Below, piece after piece: positions 26,612 to 34,755 of a stretch of DNA of 64,000 nucleotides. Position 1 is the stretch's first letter, and the number at the start of each line of letters is the position of its first letter. This DNA is from JAPLDB01 sp038230515. Lineage in GTDB: Bacteria > Bacteroidota > Bacteroidia > AKYH767-A > 2013-40CM-41-45. The notes under the pieces are model-generated. The model did no database searches. It saw only the letters and a list, made by a program, of their open reading frames with translations, and was not told the origin of the DNA. A program made the translations under genes and the position numbers. Location: NCBI GenBank assembly GCA_038230515.1, contig JBBRND010000013.1, positions 1-64,000 of the forward strand, read 5' to 3'.

Positions 26612-27100
26612 TCAAATAGATTTCTTCACTGCTACCATCTTGATAGCCGTTACCGCTGCTTCTACACCTTTGTTTCCGTGCTTGCCTCCCGCCCGCGCCC
26701 GTGCCTGCTCCATGTTGTTTGGCGTAAGCACTCCAAAAATAAAAGGAAGATTGTATTTTAGAGAAAGCTGAATCAATCCGTTGGCTACAGCATCGCAAAT
26801 AAAATCGAAATGACGCGTCTCGCCCTGTATCACGCAGCCAAGACAGATGACAGCATCGGGCTTGTTTTTCTCAACAACGAATTGCGCGCCCACAGGCAAT
26901 TCAAAACTTCCCGGAACATTTACTCTGAGAATATTTTTCTCCTTACAACCATTCGCTGTAAGAGTTTTATGAGCAGCATTGAAAAGCGATTCAGTAATTT
27001 CAGGGTTCCATTCCGAAACCACAATAGCAATCTTCATTCCCTTTGCCGAAGGAATTTTAGTTGAGTCGTGAGAAGAAAGGTTTTTTTTCTTGTCTGCCAT
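26612..27100 (-). CDS. ribH: 6,7-dimethyl-8-ribityllumazine synthase
   Basis: The 162-residue product is the penultimate enzyme of riboflavin synthesis. It joins 5-amino-6-ribitylaminouracil with dihydroxybutanone phosphate and normally assembles as a 60-mer or decamer. Recognisable motifs are IAIVVSEWNPEITESLF, VPGSFELPVGAQFVVE, AVICLGCVIQGETRHFDFIC and FGVLTPNNMEQARARAGGKH, the last containing the catalytic histidine region with FDFIC. About 20 extra N-terminal residues precede the core. It lies downstream of the TPR gene on the same strand, the usual pairing in Bacteroidota, but a terminator separates the two here. Confidence 0.96.
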   Translation of the reverse strand: MADKKKNLSSHDSTKIPSAKGMKIAIVVSEWNPEITESLFNAAHKTLTANGCKEKNILRVNVPGSFELPVGAQFVVEKNKPDAVICLGCVIQGETRHFDFICDAVANGLIQLSLKYNLPFIFGVLTPNNMEQARARAGGKHGNKGVEAAVTAIKMVAVKKSI

Positions 27101-27102
27101 CT

Positions 27103-27132
27103 ATAAAAAAAACCGAACGCTTGAAGTTCGGT
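27103..27132 (-). terminator. Terminator between the TPR gene and ribH
   Basis: On the minus strand ACCGAAC-TTCAAGC-GTTCGGT forms a 7-pair stem followed by eight T. It lies just upstream of the ribH ATG, so it may act as an attenuator or ends the TPR message. On the plus strand the stem is also followed by T-rich sequence. Confidence 0.75.
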
Positions 27133-27171
27133 CTTTATTTTTTTGCTTACTGCCTATTGCCCTTGGCCTAC

Positions 27172-27855
27172 TTATTTCTGCTCAGCCATTGCTTCAGCCC
27201 TTGCCAGGTATCTCTCCACCTGCTGCCCTTCAGAAGAGGAGCTGTAATCTTTTTTAATTCTTTTGTATGCATCAACCGCATCCTTATAGCTGCCTTTGGC
27301 TTCGGATGCCAGTGCATACTTCATCAGAAAAATTGGTGTAGTAAAATTGTTCTCATTTTCCTTTGATGCTTTTTCGTAATAAGAAATTGCATCATCCGTG
27401 TTTTTCAATTCCATGTACGCATCACCAATAGCGCCCATTGTAAGTGAGGATGTAATCTGATCTTTTGCGTTGTAGGCTTTCAGAGCATCAATTGCTTTGT
27501 CATACTCTTTATTTTTCAGATAAGACATACCTAAATAATAGTGAGCAAGATTTGCAGAAGGGCTTACGCCATCATCATTAGTGATTTCTTCAAAGCCAGG
27601 GAAGTTTCCATCGCCATTGATTGCCTGCTTCAGGGAATCGTTCTTGAAATATTCTTCAGCGCGGAACATCTGTGCCTGTGTTTCCTTTTCCTTGTTCGCC
27701 ACGTATGAATATTGATAATAAAGGTAACCTGCTACTGCCAATGCAATAGCCCCTCCGATTATCATCATGCTTTTCTTATTCTTATTTACAAAGTCCTCCG
27801 CTTTGCCAAGGGTTTCAGTGATGTTAATATCCTGCCCTTCCTGTGTCTCTGCCAT
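27172..27855 (-). CDS. Membrane-anchored TPR protein (YfgM-like)
   Basis: A 227-residue protein with a short cytoplasmic N terminus and one membrane helix (SMMIIGGAIALAVAGYLYY, residues ~29-47). A periplasmic domain of TPR repeats follows: LAHYYLGMSYLKNKEYDKAI, AIGDAYMELKNTDDAISYYE and DAVDAYKRIKKDYS. This layout matches YfgM-type ancillary proteins of the Sec translocon and related Bacteroidota TPR proteins usually next to ribH. A chaperone-like role at the membrane is inferred from the family. It has a strong promoter at 27880-27909. Confidence 0.82.
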   Translation of the reverse strand: MAETQEGQDINITETLGKAEDFVNKNKKSMMIIGGAIALAVAGYLYYQYSYVANKEKETQAQMFRAEEYFKNDSLKQAINGDGNFPGFEEITNDDGVSPSANLAHYYLGMSYLKNKEYDKAIDALKAYNAKDQITSSLTMGAIGDAYMELKNTDDAISYYEKASKENENNFTTPIFLMKYALASEAKGSYKDAVDAYKRIKKDYSSSSEGQQVERYLARAEAMAEQK

Positions 27856-27879
27856 TGTTGGTTTTTAAAAATTGAGGTG

Positions 27880-27909
27880 CAAAAATAGTTTTTTCCGCTT
27901 AACCGCAAA
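27880..27909 (-). promoter_or_regulatory. Promoter of the TPR gene (TTTG-N18-TATTTTTG)
   Basis: On the minus strand TTTG (27906-27909) is followed after 18 bases by TATTTTTG (27880-27887), an excellent match to the Bacteroidota consensus, about 25 bases before the ATG at 27855. Confidence 0.8.
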
Positions 27910-28015
27910 GTTTGTATTTGAAGAAGTTATTTAGGCACGAATTACAGCCAAAGAGCGGCTTGGTTGATTGAAGCCGATGCCCGGAAGATTGCCAAACTCA
28001 GGGACTAAAAAAAAT

Positions 28016-28567
28016 TCAGGAATTAGTAAGCAGGGAGTAGATCGCGCTGTCTAAAAATTTTCCATCGAAGTAATAATCTTCTTTGAAGTATGCTTCGCGA
28101 ACAAATCCCATTTTTTCAAGGAGCTTAATTGAACCAACATTATTGGGATTTACATTCCCTTCAATGCTGTGAAATTTCAAAACAGAAAATCCGTATTCGA
28201 TAACTTTTTTTGCTGCTTCAGTCATAATTCCCTTTTTCCAATGCTCATTCAAAAGTGAATAGCCGATCTCCGCCCGATGATGCTCCTTCATGATGCGCCA
28301 GAAACTGATGTCGCCAATTTGCTTGCCTGTCTCTTTCAATACGATTGCCCACGCAATGCCGTTATTATTCTCATACGAATCTGAAATTACTTTCAGCTTT
28401 GCAATTGATTCATCAATACTTTTCACTTTTGCGTGATCAATATATCTCGTCACTTCTGCGTTTGTTCGCAATTCGAAAAGTGCGGGAGCATCATCCATTG
28501 TCATTTGCCGCAGCAACAAACGTTCAGTTTCAAGAACAGGAAATTCAGTGAACTTAATTTCAAGCAT
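28016..28567 (-). CDS. GNAT N-acetyltransferase, RimJ/RimL-like
   Basis: A 183-residue GNAT domain. The start FPVLETERLLLRQMTMDDAP is the RimJ/RimL hallmark. The acetyl-CoA pyrophosphate-binding loop falls around GYSLLNEHWKKGIMTEAAKK, and the late motif is VNPNNVGSIKLLEKMGFVRE. Members acetylate ribosomal protein N termini or small molecules, and the substrate cannot be told. It sits 6 bases downstream of the saccharopine dehydrogenase-like gene on the same strand, so the two are probably co-transcribed. Confidence 0.88.
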   Translation of the reverse strand: MLEIKFTEFPVLETERLLLRQMTMDDAPALFELRTNAEVTRYIDHAKVKSIDESIAKLKVISDSYENNNGIAWAIVLKETGKQIGDISFWRIMKEHHRAEIGYSLLNEHWKKGIMTEAAKKVIEYGFSVLKFHSIEGNVNPNNVGSIKLLEKMGFVREAYFKEDYYFDGKFLDSAIYSLLTNS

Positions 28568-28573
28568 AAAATA

Positions 28574-29710
28574 TCAGGAAATAAAAACTTCTTTTTTATA
28601 AAACACTTTTCTGTCTTCAAGATATTTCACAACAAAATCAAAACATGCTTCATCTTCTCCAACATATTCAGGAGGTGAAATTCCTTTTCGCGAAAAATTA
28701 TTCTCGATAACCAGTCTCGCTGCTGCTGTTGCAGTGTATCCTGTAGTACGCGCCATGCTCATTACTCCGGTTTCTTTGTTGTAACAATCATACAACGTAT
28801 AATCGTACTTCACTTTTTTGTTTTGTTCTTCTCCTTCTACAATTACGCGCATGATGGTAAAGTCCTCTTCTCCCGGTTGGTATTTCCATTCTTTGAAAAG
28901 GAGTTTTGAAAAAACTTCAAGCGGAGAAACCTCAGCATTCTTTGTTTTAATTTTTTCTTTTGAAAATAATCCGCACTCACGGAAGATGTGCATCAAATCA
29001 ATATGTCCCGGGTAACGCAAGGTGCGTTCTTTCATATTCGGAACATCGGGCATTGTGATTGCAAGCGAACGCAAGCCATCGGTGTTGAATGACTCGAGCG
29101 TTCCGCATTGTTCAAAGTTGATGAGCTCCGGTTCACTCAATGCTTCCTTCGTAACCATCTTTCCATTCTCCACATATCGCGCAGGACGAACATATTCTTC
29201 AATCACATCAATTGGAGAGAAGGGGGCTTTGTATTCATAAGGTTTTGTACGCACGATCGGAAGTCCGCCTACGAGACATTCATAGCTCGTCATCTTCATT
29301 CGCTTGTAATGATAACCTGCAATCATGTTACACATGCCGGGAGCAACACCGCAATCAACCACTGCCGTCACATTATTTTTCTTCGCCAGGTCATCAAGCA
29401 GAAAAGCATCTTCAGGAAAAAAAGAAATGTCAACAACATTCTTCTGCGATTCAATAATTGCTTTTAATGTTTCAAAGCCGAGGAAACCCGGCACTGCTCC
29501 GATCACGAGATCAAAAGGCGCAATTACTTTTTTTACTTCCTCCGTTTTGCTGCAATCACATTGAATGGTTTTGATTTTCAGTTTTGCTTCGAGTGACTTC
29601 AAGACTTCTGTGCTGTAATCAGCGCATGTTACTTCATAGTCATTTGCAAGGTCAGCACACATGGCGCTGCCTACCATTCCTCCACCTAGGACAATTATTC
29701 TCTTTGACAT
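28574..29710 (-). CDS. Saccharopine dehydrogenase family protein
   Basis: A 378-residue NAD(P)-binding oxidoreductase. The Rossmann motif is IIVLGGGMVGSAMCADLAND. DLVIGAVPGFLGFETLKAII and the segment VVDCGVAPGMCNMIAGYHY are diagnostic for saccharopine dehydrogenase/LYS9-like proteins. The C-terminal catalytic domain follows (GLPIVRTKPYEYKAPFS). In the family these enzymes act in lysine breakdown, carboxynorspermidine synthesis or related imine reductions; no partner gene here decides among them. The GNAT gene follows after 6 bases. Confidence 0.88.
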   Translation of the reverse strand: MSKRIIVLGGGMVGSAMCADLANDYEVTCADYSTEVLKSLEAKLKIKTIQCDCSKTEEVKKVIAPFDLVIGAVPGFLGFETLKAIIESQKNVVDISFFPEDAFLLDDLAKKNNVTAVVDCGVAPGMCNMIAGYHYKRMKMTSYECLVGGLPIVRTKPYEYKAPFSPIDVIEEYVRPARYVENGKMVTKEALSEPELINFEQCGTLESFNTDGLRSLAITMPDVPNMKERTLRYPGHIDLMHIFRECGLFSKEKIKTKNAEVSPLEVFSKLLFKEWKYQPGEEDFTIMRVIVEGEEQNKKVKYDYTLYDCYNKETGVMSMARTTGYTATAAARLVIENNFSRKGISPPEYVGEDEACFDFVVKYLEDRKVFYKKEVFIS

Positions 29711-29769
29711 AAATATTTTTTAGACACTAATTAAATTCGTGTCAATTGGTGTAGTTCGTGGCGATCTTT

Positions 29770-30117
29770 TTACCATCTCGGTTTTACAAAATACAAAGCC
29801 GTTCCGTCAGGATCGTTGAAGTGAAGGTAACTGCCGCTCTTGCCATCTTCTGCTTCGAGGGTGATTTTTATTTTATTTTTCTTCAGCATTGCTTTCGCCT
29901 TTTTAAAATCATCAGCCATAAACCCGATAGACAGTGACCCCGAACTTGATTTTTTATTTCCTCCCGGGTGAATACCGATTGTAATACCCGGACCGTCAAT
30001 CATCGCGTAGTTGTCGCCCCAGCGTTGCTGTAATTTCAGTCCGATGCTCTTGTAAAATTTTATGGACTTATCCATGTCTTTCACCATAATGGTGACGTTT
30101 GATCCCGTGAGTTTCAT
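29770..30117 (-). CDS. VOC-family (glyoxalase/bleomycin-resistance fold) protein
   Basis: A 115-residue single VOC module: VTIMVKDMDKSIKFYKSIGL, WGDNYAMIDGPGITIGIHPG, then SIGFMADDFKKAKAML and YLHFNDPDGTALYFVKPRW. The paired beta-alpha-beta-beta-beta units are clear, but the metal ligands of true glyoxalases are not all obvious, so the function is open. Between it and the saccharopine dehydrogenase gene lies a short spacer with a tcgtgtcaattggtgtagttcg-type repeat phrase. Confidence 0.85.
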   Translation of the reverse strand: MKLTGSNVTIMVKDMDKSIKFYKSIGLKLQQRWGDNYAMIDGPGITIGIHPGGNKKSSSGSLSIGFMADDFKKAKAMLKKNKIKITLEAEDGKSGSYLHFNDPDGTALYFVKPRW

Positions 30118-30134
30118 GACTATGATTTATATGA

Positions 30135-30536
30135 TTATAATGATAGCTCTTTAAATTTCTTATTTGTCAATCGTTTATATTCTAAGCTTCTTGCACCAAA
30201 ATTCAGGAGCAAACCGATTTCAAGATTGTATGCTTCAAGATAGTTTATCGCCTAGGCAAAATGAGCATCTTCTAATTTTATGAATGCCTTCAACTCGACA
30301 GGTATTTTTTCATATGCAAGAAAATCAACACGCCTGTTTCCGATATGAATTTCCCTGTAATATACAGGCATCACAAACTCTCTTTGAAAAGGAATCTCTG
30401 CAAGATTCATTTCTATTTCAAGCGCTCTCTGATACATCGCTTCCGGAAATCCATTCCCCAGCTTTGAATGAACAGTCATAGCACATCCGATTATTTTGGA
30501 AGTGAGGTCCGAATATTTGTACAGTTCGTTAATCAT
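30135..30536 (-). pseudogene. GxxExxY-family protein interrupted by one in-frame TAG
   Basis: The frame from ATG 30536 to the TAA at 30135 (about 133 codons) matches the small GxxExxY nuclease-like family. It has VHSKLGNGFPEAMYQRALEI, the RRVDFLAYEKIPVELKA core, and after the stop AINYLEAYNLEIGLLLNFGA and YKRLTNKKFKEL. A TAG at 30252-30254 cuts it after DAHFA. The family normally has glutamine here (HxAQAINYL), so CAG to TAG is a single change. The function of the family is not established. A nonsense mutation or a sequence error explains it equally well; the downstream part is otherwise intact. Confidence 0.85.
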
Positions 30537-30631
30537 TTCATTAGGTATTAGTCACGGGCACCACACAAATCACCAAGAACCATTGTCTTTGTATTAATCA
30601 CAGCCATCAAACAAATCATAGTGAACCATAG

Positions 30632-33600
30632 TCACATGTTTCTCCGGTATTGCCCTCCAACTTCGAAGAGTCCTCTCGTAATCTGTCCAAGCGAACAATA
30701 CTTCACCGCTTCCATCAGTTCTGCAAAAAGATTTTTGTTTTGCACTGCGGTCACTTGAAGGTGTTTGATCACATCATCTTTCTTGTCTTCGTTTCCTTTA
30801 TGCAAATCTTTCAGCATAGTAATCTGGTATTCCTTTTCTTCAGTGGTGGCGCGGATCACTTCTTTCGGAAGCATAGTCGGTGAACCTTTGATTGATAAAA
30901 ATGTATTCACACCGATGATAGGGTATTCGCCTGAATGTTTAAGTGTTTCGTAGTACAAACTTTCTTCCTGTATTTTTCCGCGCTGGTACATCGTTTCCAT
31001 TGCACCGAGAACACCACCACGTTCATTGATGCGGTCGAACTCCACCATCACTGCTTCTTCCACGAGGTCAGTCAGTTCTTCAATGATGAATGAACCCTGC
31101 ATCGGGTTTTCATTCTTCGCCAATCCTAATTCGCGGTTGATGATAAGCTGAATCGCCATTGCTCTGCGCACACTTTCTTCTGTTGGTGTGGTGATCGCTT
31201 CATCGTATGCATTTGTGTGAAGTGAATTGCAGTTATCATAAATCGCATACAGTGCCTGCAGCGTGGTGCGTATATCATTGAAATCAATTTCCTGAGCATG
31301 CAGCGAACGTCCTGACGTTTGAATGTGATACTTCAACATCTGCGAACGCTCATCAGCGCCATACTTTAGCTTCATTGCCTTTGCCCATATTTTCCGAGCC
31401 ACTCTTCCGATTACTGAATATTCCGGGTCAACACCGTTGCTGAAAAAGAACGAAAGATTCGGAGCGAACTTGTTGATGTCCATTCCGCGGGAGAGGTAAT
31501 ACTCTACGTAGGTGAAACCATTCGAGATCGTAAGCGCCAGTTGCGTAATCGGGTTCGCACCCGCTTCAGCAATGTGATAGCCGCTGATGGAAACAGAATA
31601 AAAATTCCGGATCTTATGCTTGATAAAATAATCCTGCACATCGCCCATCAGGCGCAATGCAAACTCAGTCGAGAAAATGCACGTGTTCTGCGCCTGGTCT
31701 TCTTTCAGAATGTCTGCCTGCACAGTTCCACGCACTGCATGGAGTGTGTTCTCTTTTATTTTCTTGTAAACATCTTCAGGAAGAACCATGTCGCCTGTAA
31801 CGCCAAGCAACATCAATCCAAGTCCGTCATTCCCTTCGGGCAGCGCACCTTGATAATGAGGGCGTGTTACATTTTTCTTTTTATAGATGTCAGCGATTTT
31901 CTTTTCTATTTCTTTTTCCAGACCATGCTCTTTGATGTACAACTCACACTGCTGATCAATGGCAGCATTCATAAAGAAAGCCGTGAGCATCGGTGCGGGA
32001 CCATTGATCGTCATTGAAACAGACGTCTTCGGATCGGAAAGATTAAAACCACTGTACAATTTTTTCGCATCGTCAAGGCAGCAGATAGAAACACCGCTGT
32101 TGCCAATCTTCCCGTAAATATCAGGACGGTAATCAGGATCGTGACCGTAAAGTGTCACGCTGTCGAACGCTGTGGACAGGCGTTTCGCGGGCAATCCAAA
32201 ACTCACGTAATGAAATCTTCTGTTCGTGCGTTCCGGTCCGCCTTCACCTGCAAACATGCGAGTAGGATCTTCGCCTTCGCGCTTAAACGGAAACACACCA
32301 GCAGTGTAAGGAAACTCTCCCGGAAAATTTTCCTGCAAACTCCATTGCAATATCTCTCCCCACGCCTCGTAGCGCGGAACAGCCACTTTCGGAATCTGCG
32401 AGTGAGACAAGGACTCCGTATGCGTTTTCACCTTTACATCTTTGTCGCGCACTTTGTACACGAATACTTCATCGCGGTACTGCTGAATCTTTTTCTTCCA
32501 TCCCTTCAACAGCTTTTTGTTTTGTCCGTCAAGAAGTAATTCAGTTTCGTGATAGAGTTCTTCAACCTTCTGAATAATTTTTTCTTTCTCTTTAATTGTT
32601 GAATTGTTGAATTGCTGAATTGTTGAGTTCAGAGAATAAAGTTTATTCGCAATCTCACTCTGCTCTTTCGTCCACTTATTGTAGCCGCGAACGGTCTCAG
32701 CAATTTCGCTCAGGTAGCGGATGCGCGCGGGAGGAATAATATAAATCTTCTCACTCATCTCGCCCGTAATTTCAAAATGCGACTGCAGTTTCGCATCGCA
32801 TTTTTCGTTGATGCGATCAATCACTGCGCGGTACAGGCGGTTCATGCCCGGGTCGTTAAACTGCGAAGCAATCGTTCCGAACACCGGGACATCGTCATCC
32901 TTCATTTCAAACAATTGGTGGTTGCGCTTGTACTGCTTCTTCACATCGCGAATTGCATCCAGCGCGCCACGCTTGTCAAATTTATTGAGTGCAATGATGT
33001 CGGCAAAGTCCAGCATGTCAATTTTCTCAAGCTGAGAAGCCGCACCGTATTCAGGCGTCATCACGTACAGCGAAAGATCGCTGTGCTCTACGATCTCAGT
33101 ATCACTTTGCCCTATGCCGGAAGTTTCAAGTATGATCAAATCATATTGCGCTTCCTTCAATACATCTACAGCATCCTTCACGTACTTGCTCAGTGCAAGG
33201 TTGCTCTGGCGTGTCGCAAGCGAACGCATGTACACGCGCGCATTCGAAATTGAATTCATGCGTATGCGGTCGCCAAGCAATGCCCCACCCGTCTTGCGTT
33301 TGCTCGGGTCAACGGAAACGATGGCAATAGTTTTATCCTTGAAGTCAATTAAAAACCTGCGTACCAGTTCATCCACCAGCGAAGATTTTCCTGCGCCACC
33401 TGTGCCGGTAATACCAAGCACAGGAGTGTTTACAGTTTTCAGTTTACCGTTTACAGTTGGGTGAAATAGTTTTTCAAACTCCGTATGATTATTTTCTGCG
33501 CACGAAATAACACGTGCAATGTTGTGCGCATTCTTCTTCTGCAAATCTTTCACTTCACCATTCAGCGAAAAGCCCGTAGGGAAATCGCTCTTCTGCAACA

Positions 33601-34015
33601 GGTCGTTTATCATACCCTGCAAACCCATGGTGCGCCCGTCATCCGGGTGATATAGGCGTGCAATGCCGTATGCATGAAGCTCCTTTATCTCTTCCGGCAG
33701 AATAGTGCCGCCCCCGCCCCCGAAGATTTTAATGTGACTGCAGCCCCTTTCTTTCAGCAGGTCGTACATGTACTTGAAATATTCCATGTGCCCTCCCTGG
33801 TAGCTCGTCATCGCTATCGCCTGCGCGTCTTCCTGAATTGCGCAGTCCACCACCTCCTGCACGCTGCGGTCATGCCCCAGGTGAATCACTTCTGCACCAC
33901 TCGCCTGAATAATTCTGCGCATCACGTTTATGGCAGCATCATGCCCGTCAAAAAGCGAAGCGGCTGTAACAATGCGTATTTTATTTTTCGGCTGGTATAT
34001 GTCGGGCTTTTTCAT
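30632..34015 (-). CDS. icmF: Fused isobutyryl-CoA mutase (IcmF-type B12 mutase with GTPase chaperone)
   Basis: A 1127-residue fusion. The N-terminal B12-binding domain has SLFDGHDAAINVMRRIIQAS, where His25 is the cobalt ligand. The MeaB-like G-protein chaperone has a P-loop GTGGAGKS at 204-211 and LNKFDKRG for guanine recognition. The C-terminal substrate domain includes FPYTAGVFPFKREGEDPTRM, SVSMTINGPAPMLTAFF, SISGYHIAEAGANPITQLA and NMQGSF-like NPMQGSFIIEELT. IcmF interconverts isobutyryl- and butyryl-CoA, or related acyl-CoAs, using adenosylcobalamin while the G domain guards the cofactor. Two low-complexity insertions are kept in frame: TVNGKLKTVNTPV (~187-199) and NSTIQQFNNSTI (~463-474). 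A -7 box lies at 34037-34044. Confidence 0.94.
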   Translation of the reverse strand: MKKPDIYQPKNKIRIVTAASLFDGHDAAINVMRRIIQASGAEVIHLGHDRSVQEVVDCAIQEDAQAIAMTSYQGGHMEYFKYMYDLLKERGCSHIKIFGGGGGTILPEEIKELHAYGIARLYHPDDGRTMGLQGMINDLLQKSDFPTGFSLNGEVKDLQKKNAHNIARVISCAENNHTEFEKLFHPTVNGKLKTVNTPVLGITGTGGAGKSSLVDELVRRFLIDFKDKTIAIVSVDPSKRKTGGALLGDRIRMNSISNARVYMRSLATRQSNLALSKYVKDAVDVLKEAQYDLIILETSGIGQSDTEIVEHSDLSLYVMTPEYGAASQLEKIDMLDFADIIALNKFDKRGALDAIRDVKKQYKRNHQLFEMKDDDVPVFGTIASQFNDPGMNRLYRAVIDRINEKCDAKLQSHFEITGEMSEKIYIIPPARIRYLSEIAETVRGYNKWTKEQSEIANKLYSLNSTIQQFNNSTIKEKEKIIQKVEELYHETELLLDGQNKKLLKGWKKKIQQYRDEVFVYKVRDKDVKVKTHTESLSHSQIPKVAVPRYEAWGEILQWSLQENFPGEFPYTAGVFPFKREGEDPTRMFAGEGGPERTNRRFHYVSFGLPAKRLSTAFDSVTLYGHDPDYRPDIYGKIGNSGVSICCLDDAKKLYSGFNLSDPKTSVSMTINGPAPMLTAFFMNAAIDQQCELYIKEHGLEKEIEKKIADIYKKKNVTRPHYQGALPEGNDGLGLMLLGVTGDMVLPEDVYKKIKENTLHAVRGTVQADILKEDQAQNTCIFSTEFALRLMGDVQDYFIKHKIRNFYSVSISGYHIAEAGANPITQLALTISNGFTYVEYYLSRGMDINKFAPNLSFFFSNGVDPEYSVIGRVARKIWAKAMKLKYGADERSQMLKYHIQTSGRSLHAQEIDFNDIRTTLQALYAIYDNCNSLHTNAYDEAITTPTEESVRRAMAIQLIINRELGLAKNENPMQGSFIIEELTDLVEEAVMVEFDRINERGGVLGAMETMYQRGKIQEESLYYETLKHSGEYPIIGVNTFLSIKGSPTMLPKEVIRATTEEKEYQITMLKDLHKGNEDKKDDVIKHLQVTAVQNKNLFAELMEAVKYCSLGQITRGLFEVGGQYRRNM
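32591..32632. repeat. AT-rich repeat-like insertion inside icmF
   Basis: Within the coding sequence the phrase attgttga/attgctga repeats four times in a row, encoding NSTIQQFNNSTI in the linker between the G-protein domain and the mutase domain. It differs in composition from the flanking gene and keeps the frame. Confidence 0.5.
33428..33462. repeat. Second repeat-like insertion inside icmF
   Basis: The phrase gtttacagtttt/gtttaccgtttacagtt is an imperfect short direct repeat encoding VNGKLKTVN between the B12 domain and the P-loop. The motif resembles the dispersed gtttacagtt repeats of Bacteroidota intergenic DNA. Confidence 0.4.
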
Positions 34016-34036
34016 TTCGCGCTAAAACTTAAAACG

Positions 34037-34044
34037 CAAAGATA
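34037..34044 (-). promoter_or_regulatory. Putative -7 element of icmF (TATCTTTG)
   Basis: On the minus strand TATCTTTG matches TAnnTTTG and lies 21 bases before the icmF ATG at 34015. No clear -33 TTTG is visible. Confidence 0.5.
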
Positions 34045-34179
34045 AAAAATGGTTTCGGGGAATGGTGTTGTTGTAATTTAAAGGGGTTTGCTTTTCATTC
34101 AGGAGAACGAGCGATTATGGGAGGAGGAATTGTGTAAGGTTTGGCATGGTTTGCTTCGCTTTGAGAGTGAAATGCGGAA

Positions 34180-34389
34180 CATGGAGATGCGTGTTCTCAA
34201 CATGGAGACGCGTGTTCTCGACCCGGAGCATGACATTCTTACAATGGAGATGCGCGTTCTCGACCCGGAGCATGACATTCTTACAATGGAGATGCGTGTT
34301 CTCAAGCCGGAGCATGACATGCTTACAGTTGAGGGGCGTGTTCTTGACTCGGAGAGTGACATTCTTTCTTTCGAGGTGGGGTTTCTTTA
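34180..34389. repeat. 21-bp tandem repeat array 2 (10 units, alternating types)
   Basis: Ten 21-base units without indels. Two unit types alternate: catggagatgcgtgttctcga and cccggagcatgacattctta(c), giving a 42-base higher-order pattern. Several frames on both strands stay open because 21 is a multiple of three; the plus frame reads MRVLNME, TRVLDPE, HDILTME. No frame has a convincing start with promoter, so the array may not be translated. Confidence 0.85.
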
Positions 34390-34390
34390 G

Positions 34391-34647
34391 TTGAAGTGGT
34401 GTGTGATTTATGTAATTGCCTCTCGCCCAAGTGCTCTTCCAAAGGGGGAGGGTGAAGCAGGGTGTATTTCTGAGTGAAAAATGAGCGTAAGGTTTGGGAG
34501 GAAATTTTTTGAAACTTTTTGTTGCCACGAATTACACGAATTGAAAAACTTTAAAAAATTATTGCTCCAGCCGCGTGGGCGGCATGACTGGGTTTTGTTG
34601 TGGGGTGGTTTGACCTTGAAGGGGTTTTGTTTAAGTTTTAATGATTT
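34391..34647. other. Intergenic stretch without a recognisable gene
   Basis: Contains a phrase gccacgaattacacgaattg that resembles short dispersed repeats of Bacteroidota (related phrases occur near 27931, 29745 and 39193), and G-rich tracts near 34580-34640. No gene can be supported. Confidence 0.5.
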
Positions 34648-34680
34648 TTTGGTTAATAGGTAAATAATTATTTACCTTTG
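34648..34680 (+). promoter_or_regulatory. hicAB promoter overlapped by a perfect 20-bp palindrome
   Basis: TTTG at 34648-34651 and TACCTTTG at 34673-34680, 21 bases apart, form a Bacteroidota-type promoter. The spacer and the start of the -7 box coincide with AGGTAAATAATTATTTACCT (34658-34677), a perfect palindrome. A HicB-type repressor bound there would block transcription, so this is the likely autoregulatory operator. Confidence 0.65.
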
Positions 34681-34755
34681 TAGCCTTAATTGATCCTTGC
34701 AATCCGTAAGGGTAACAAATACTAGTAACAATGAAAAAAAAATTAAAACTAAAGA

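Noticed and set aside
34088..34528. Several overlapping reading frames on both strands across array 2
   Set aside because: At least four frames stay open because the repeat period is a multiple of three; none has a convincing start or codon pattern.
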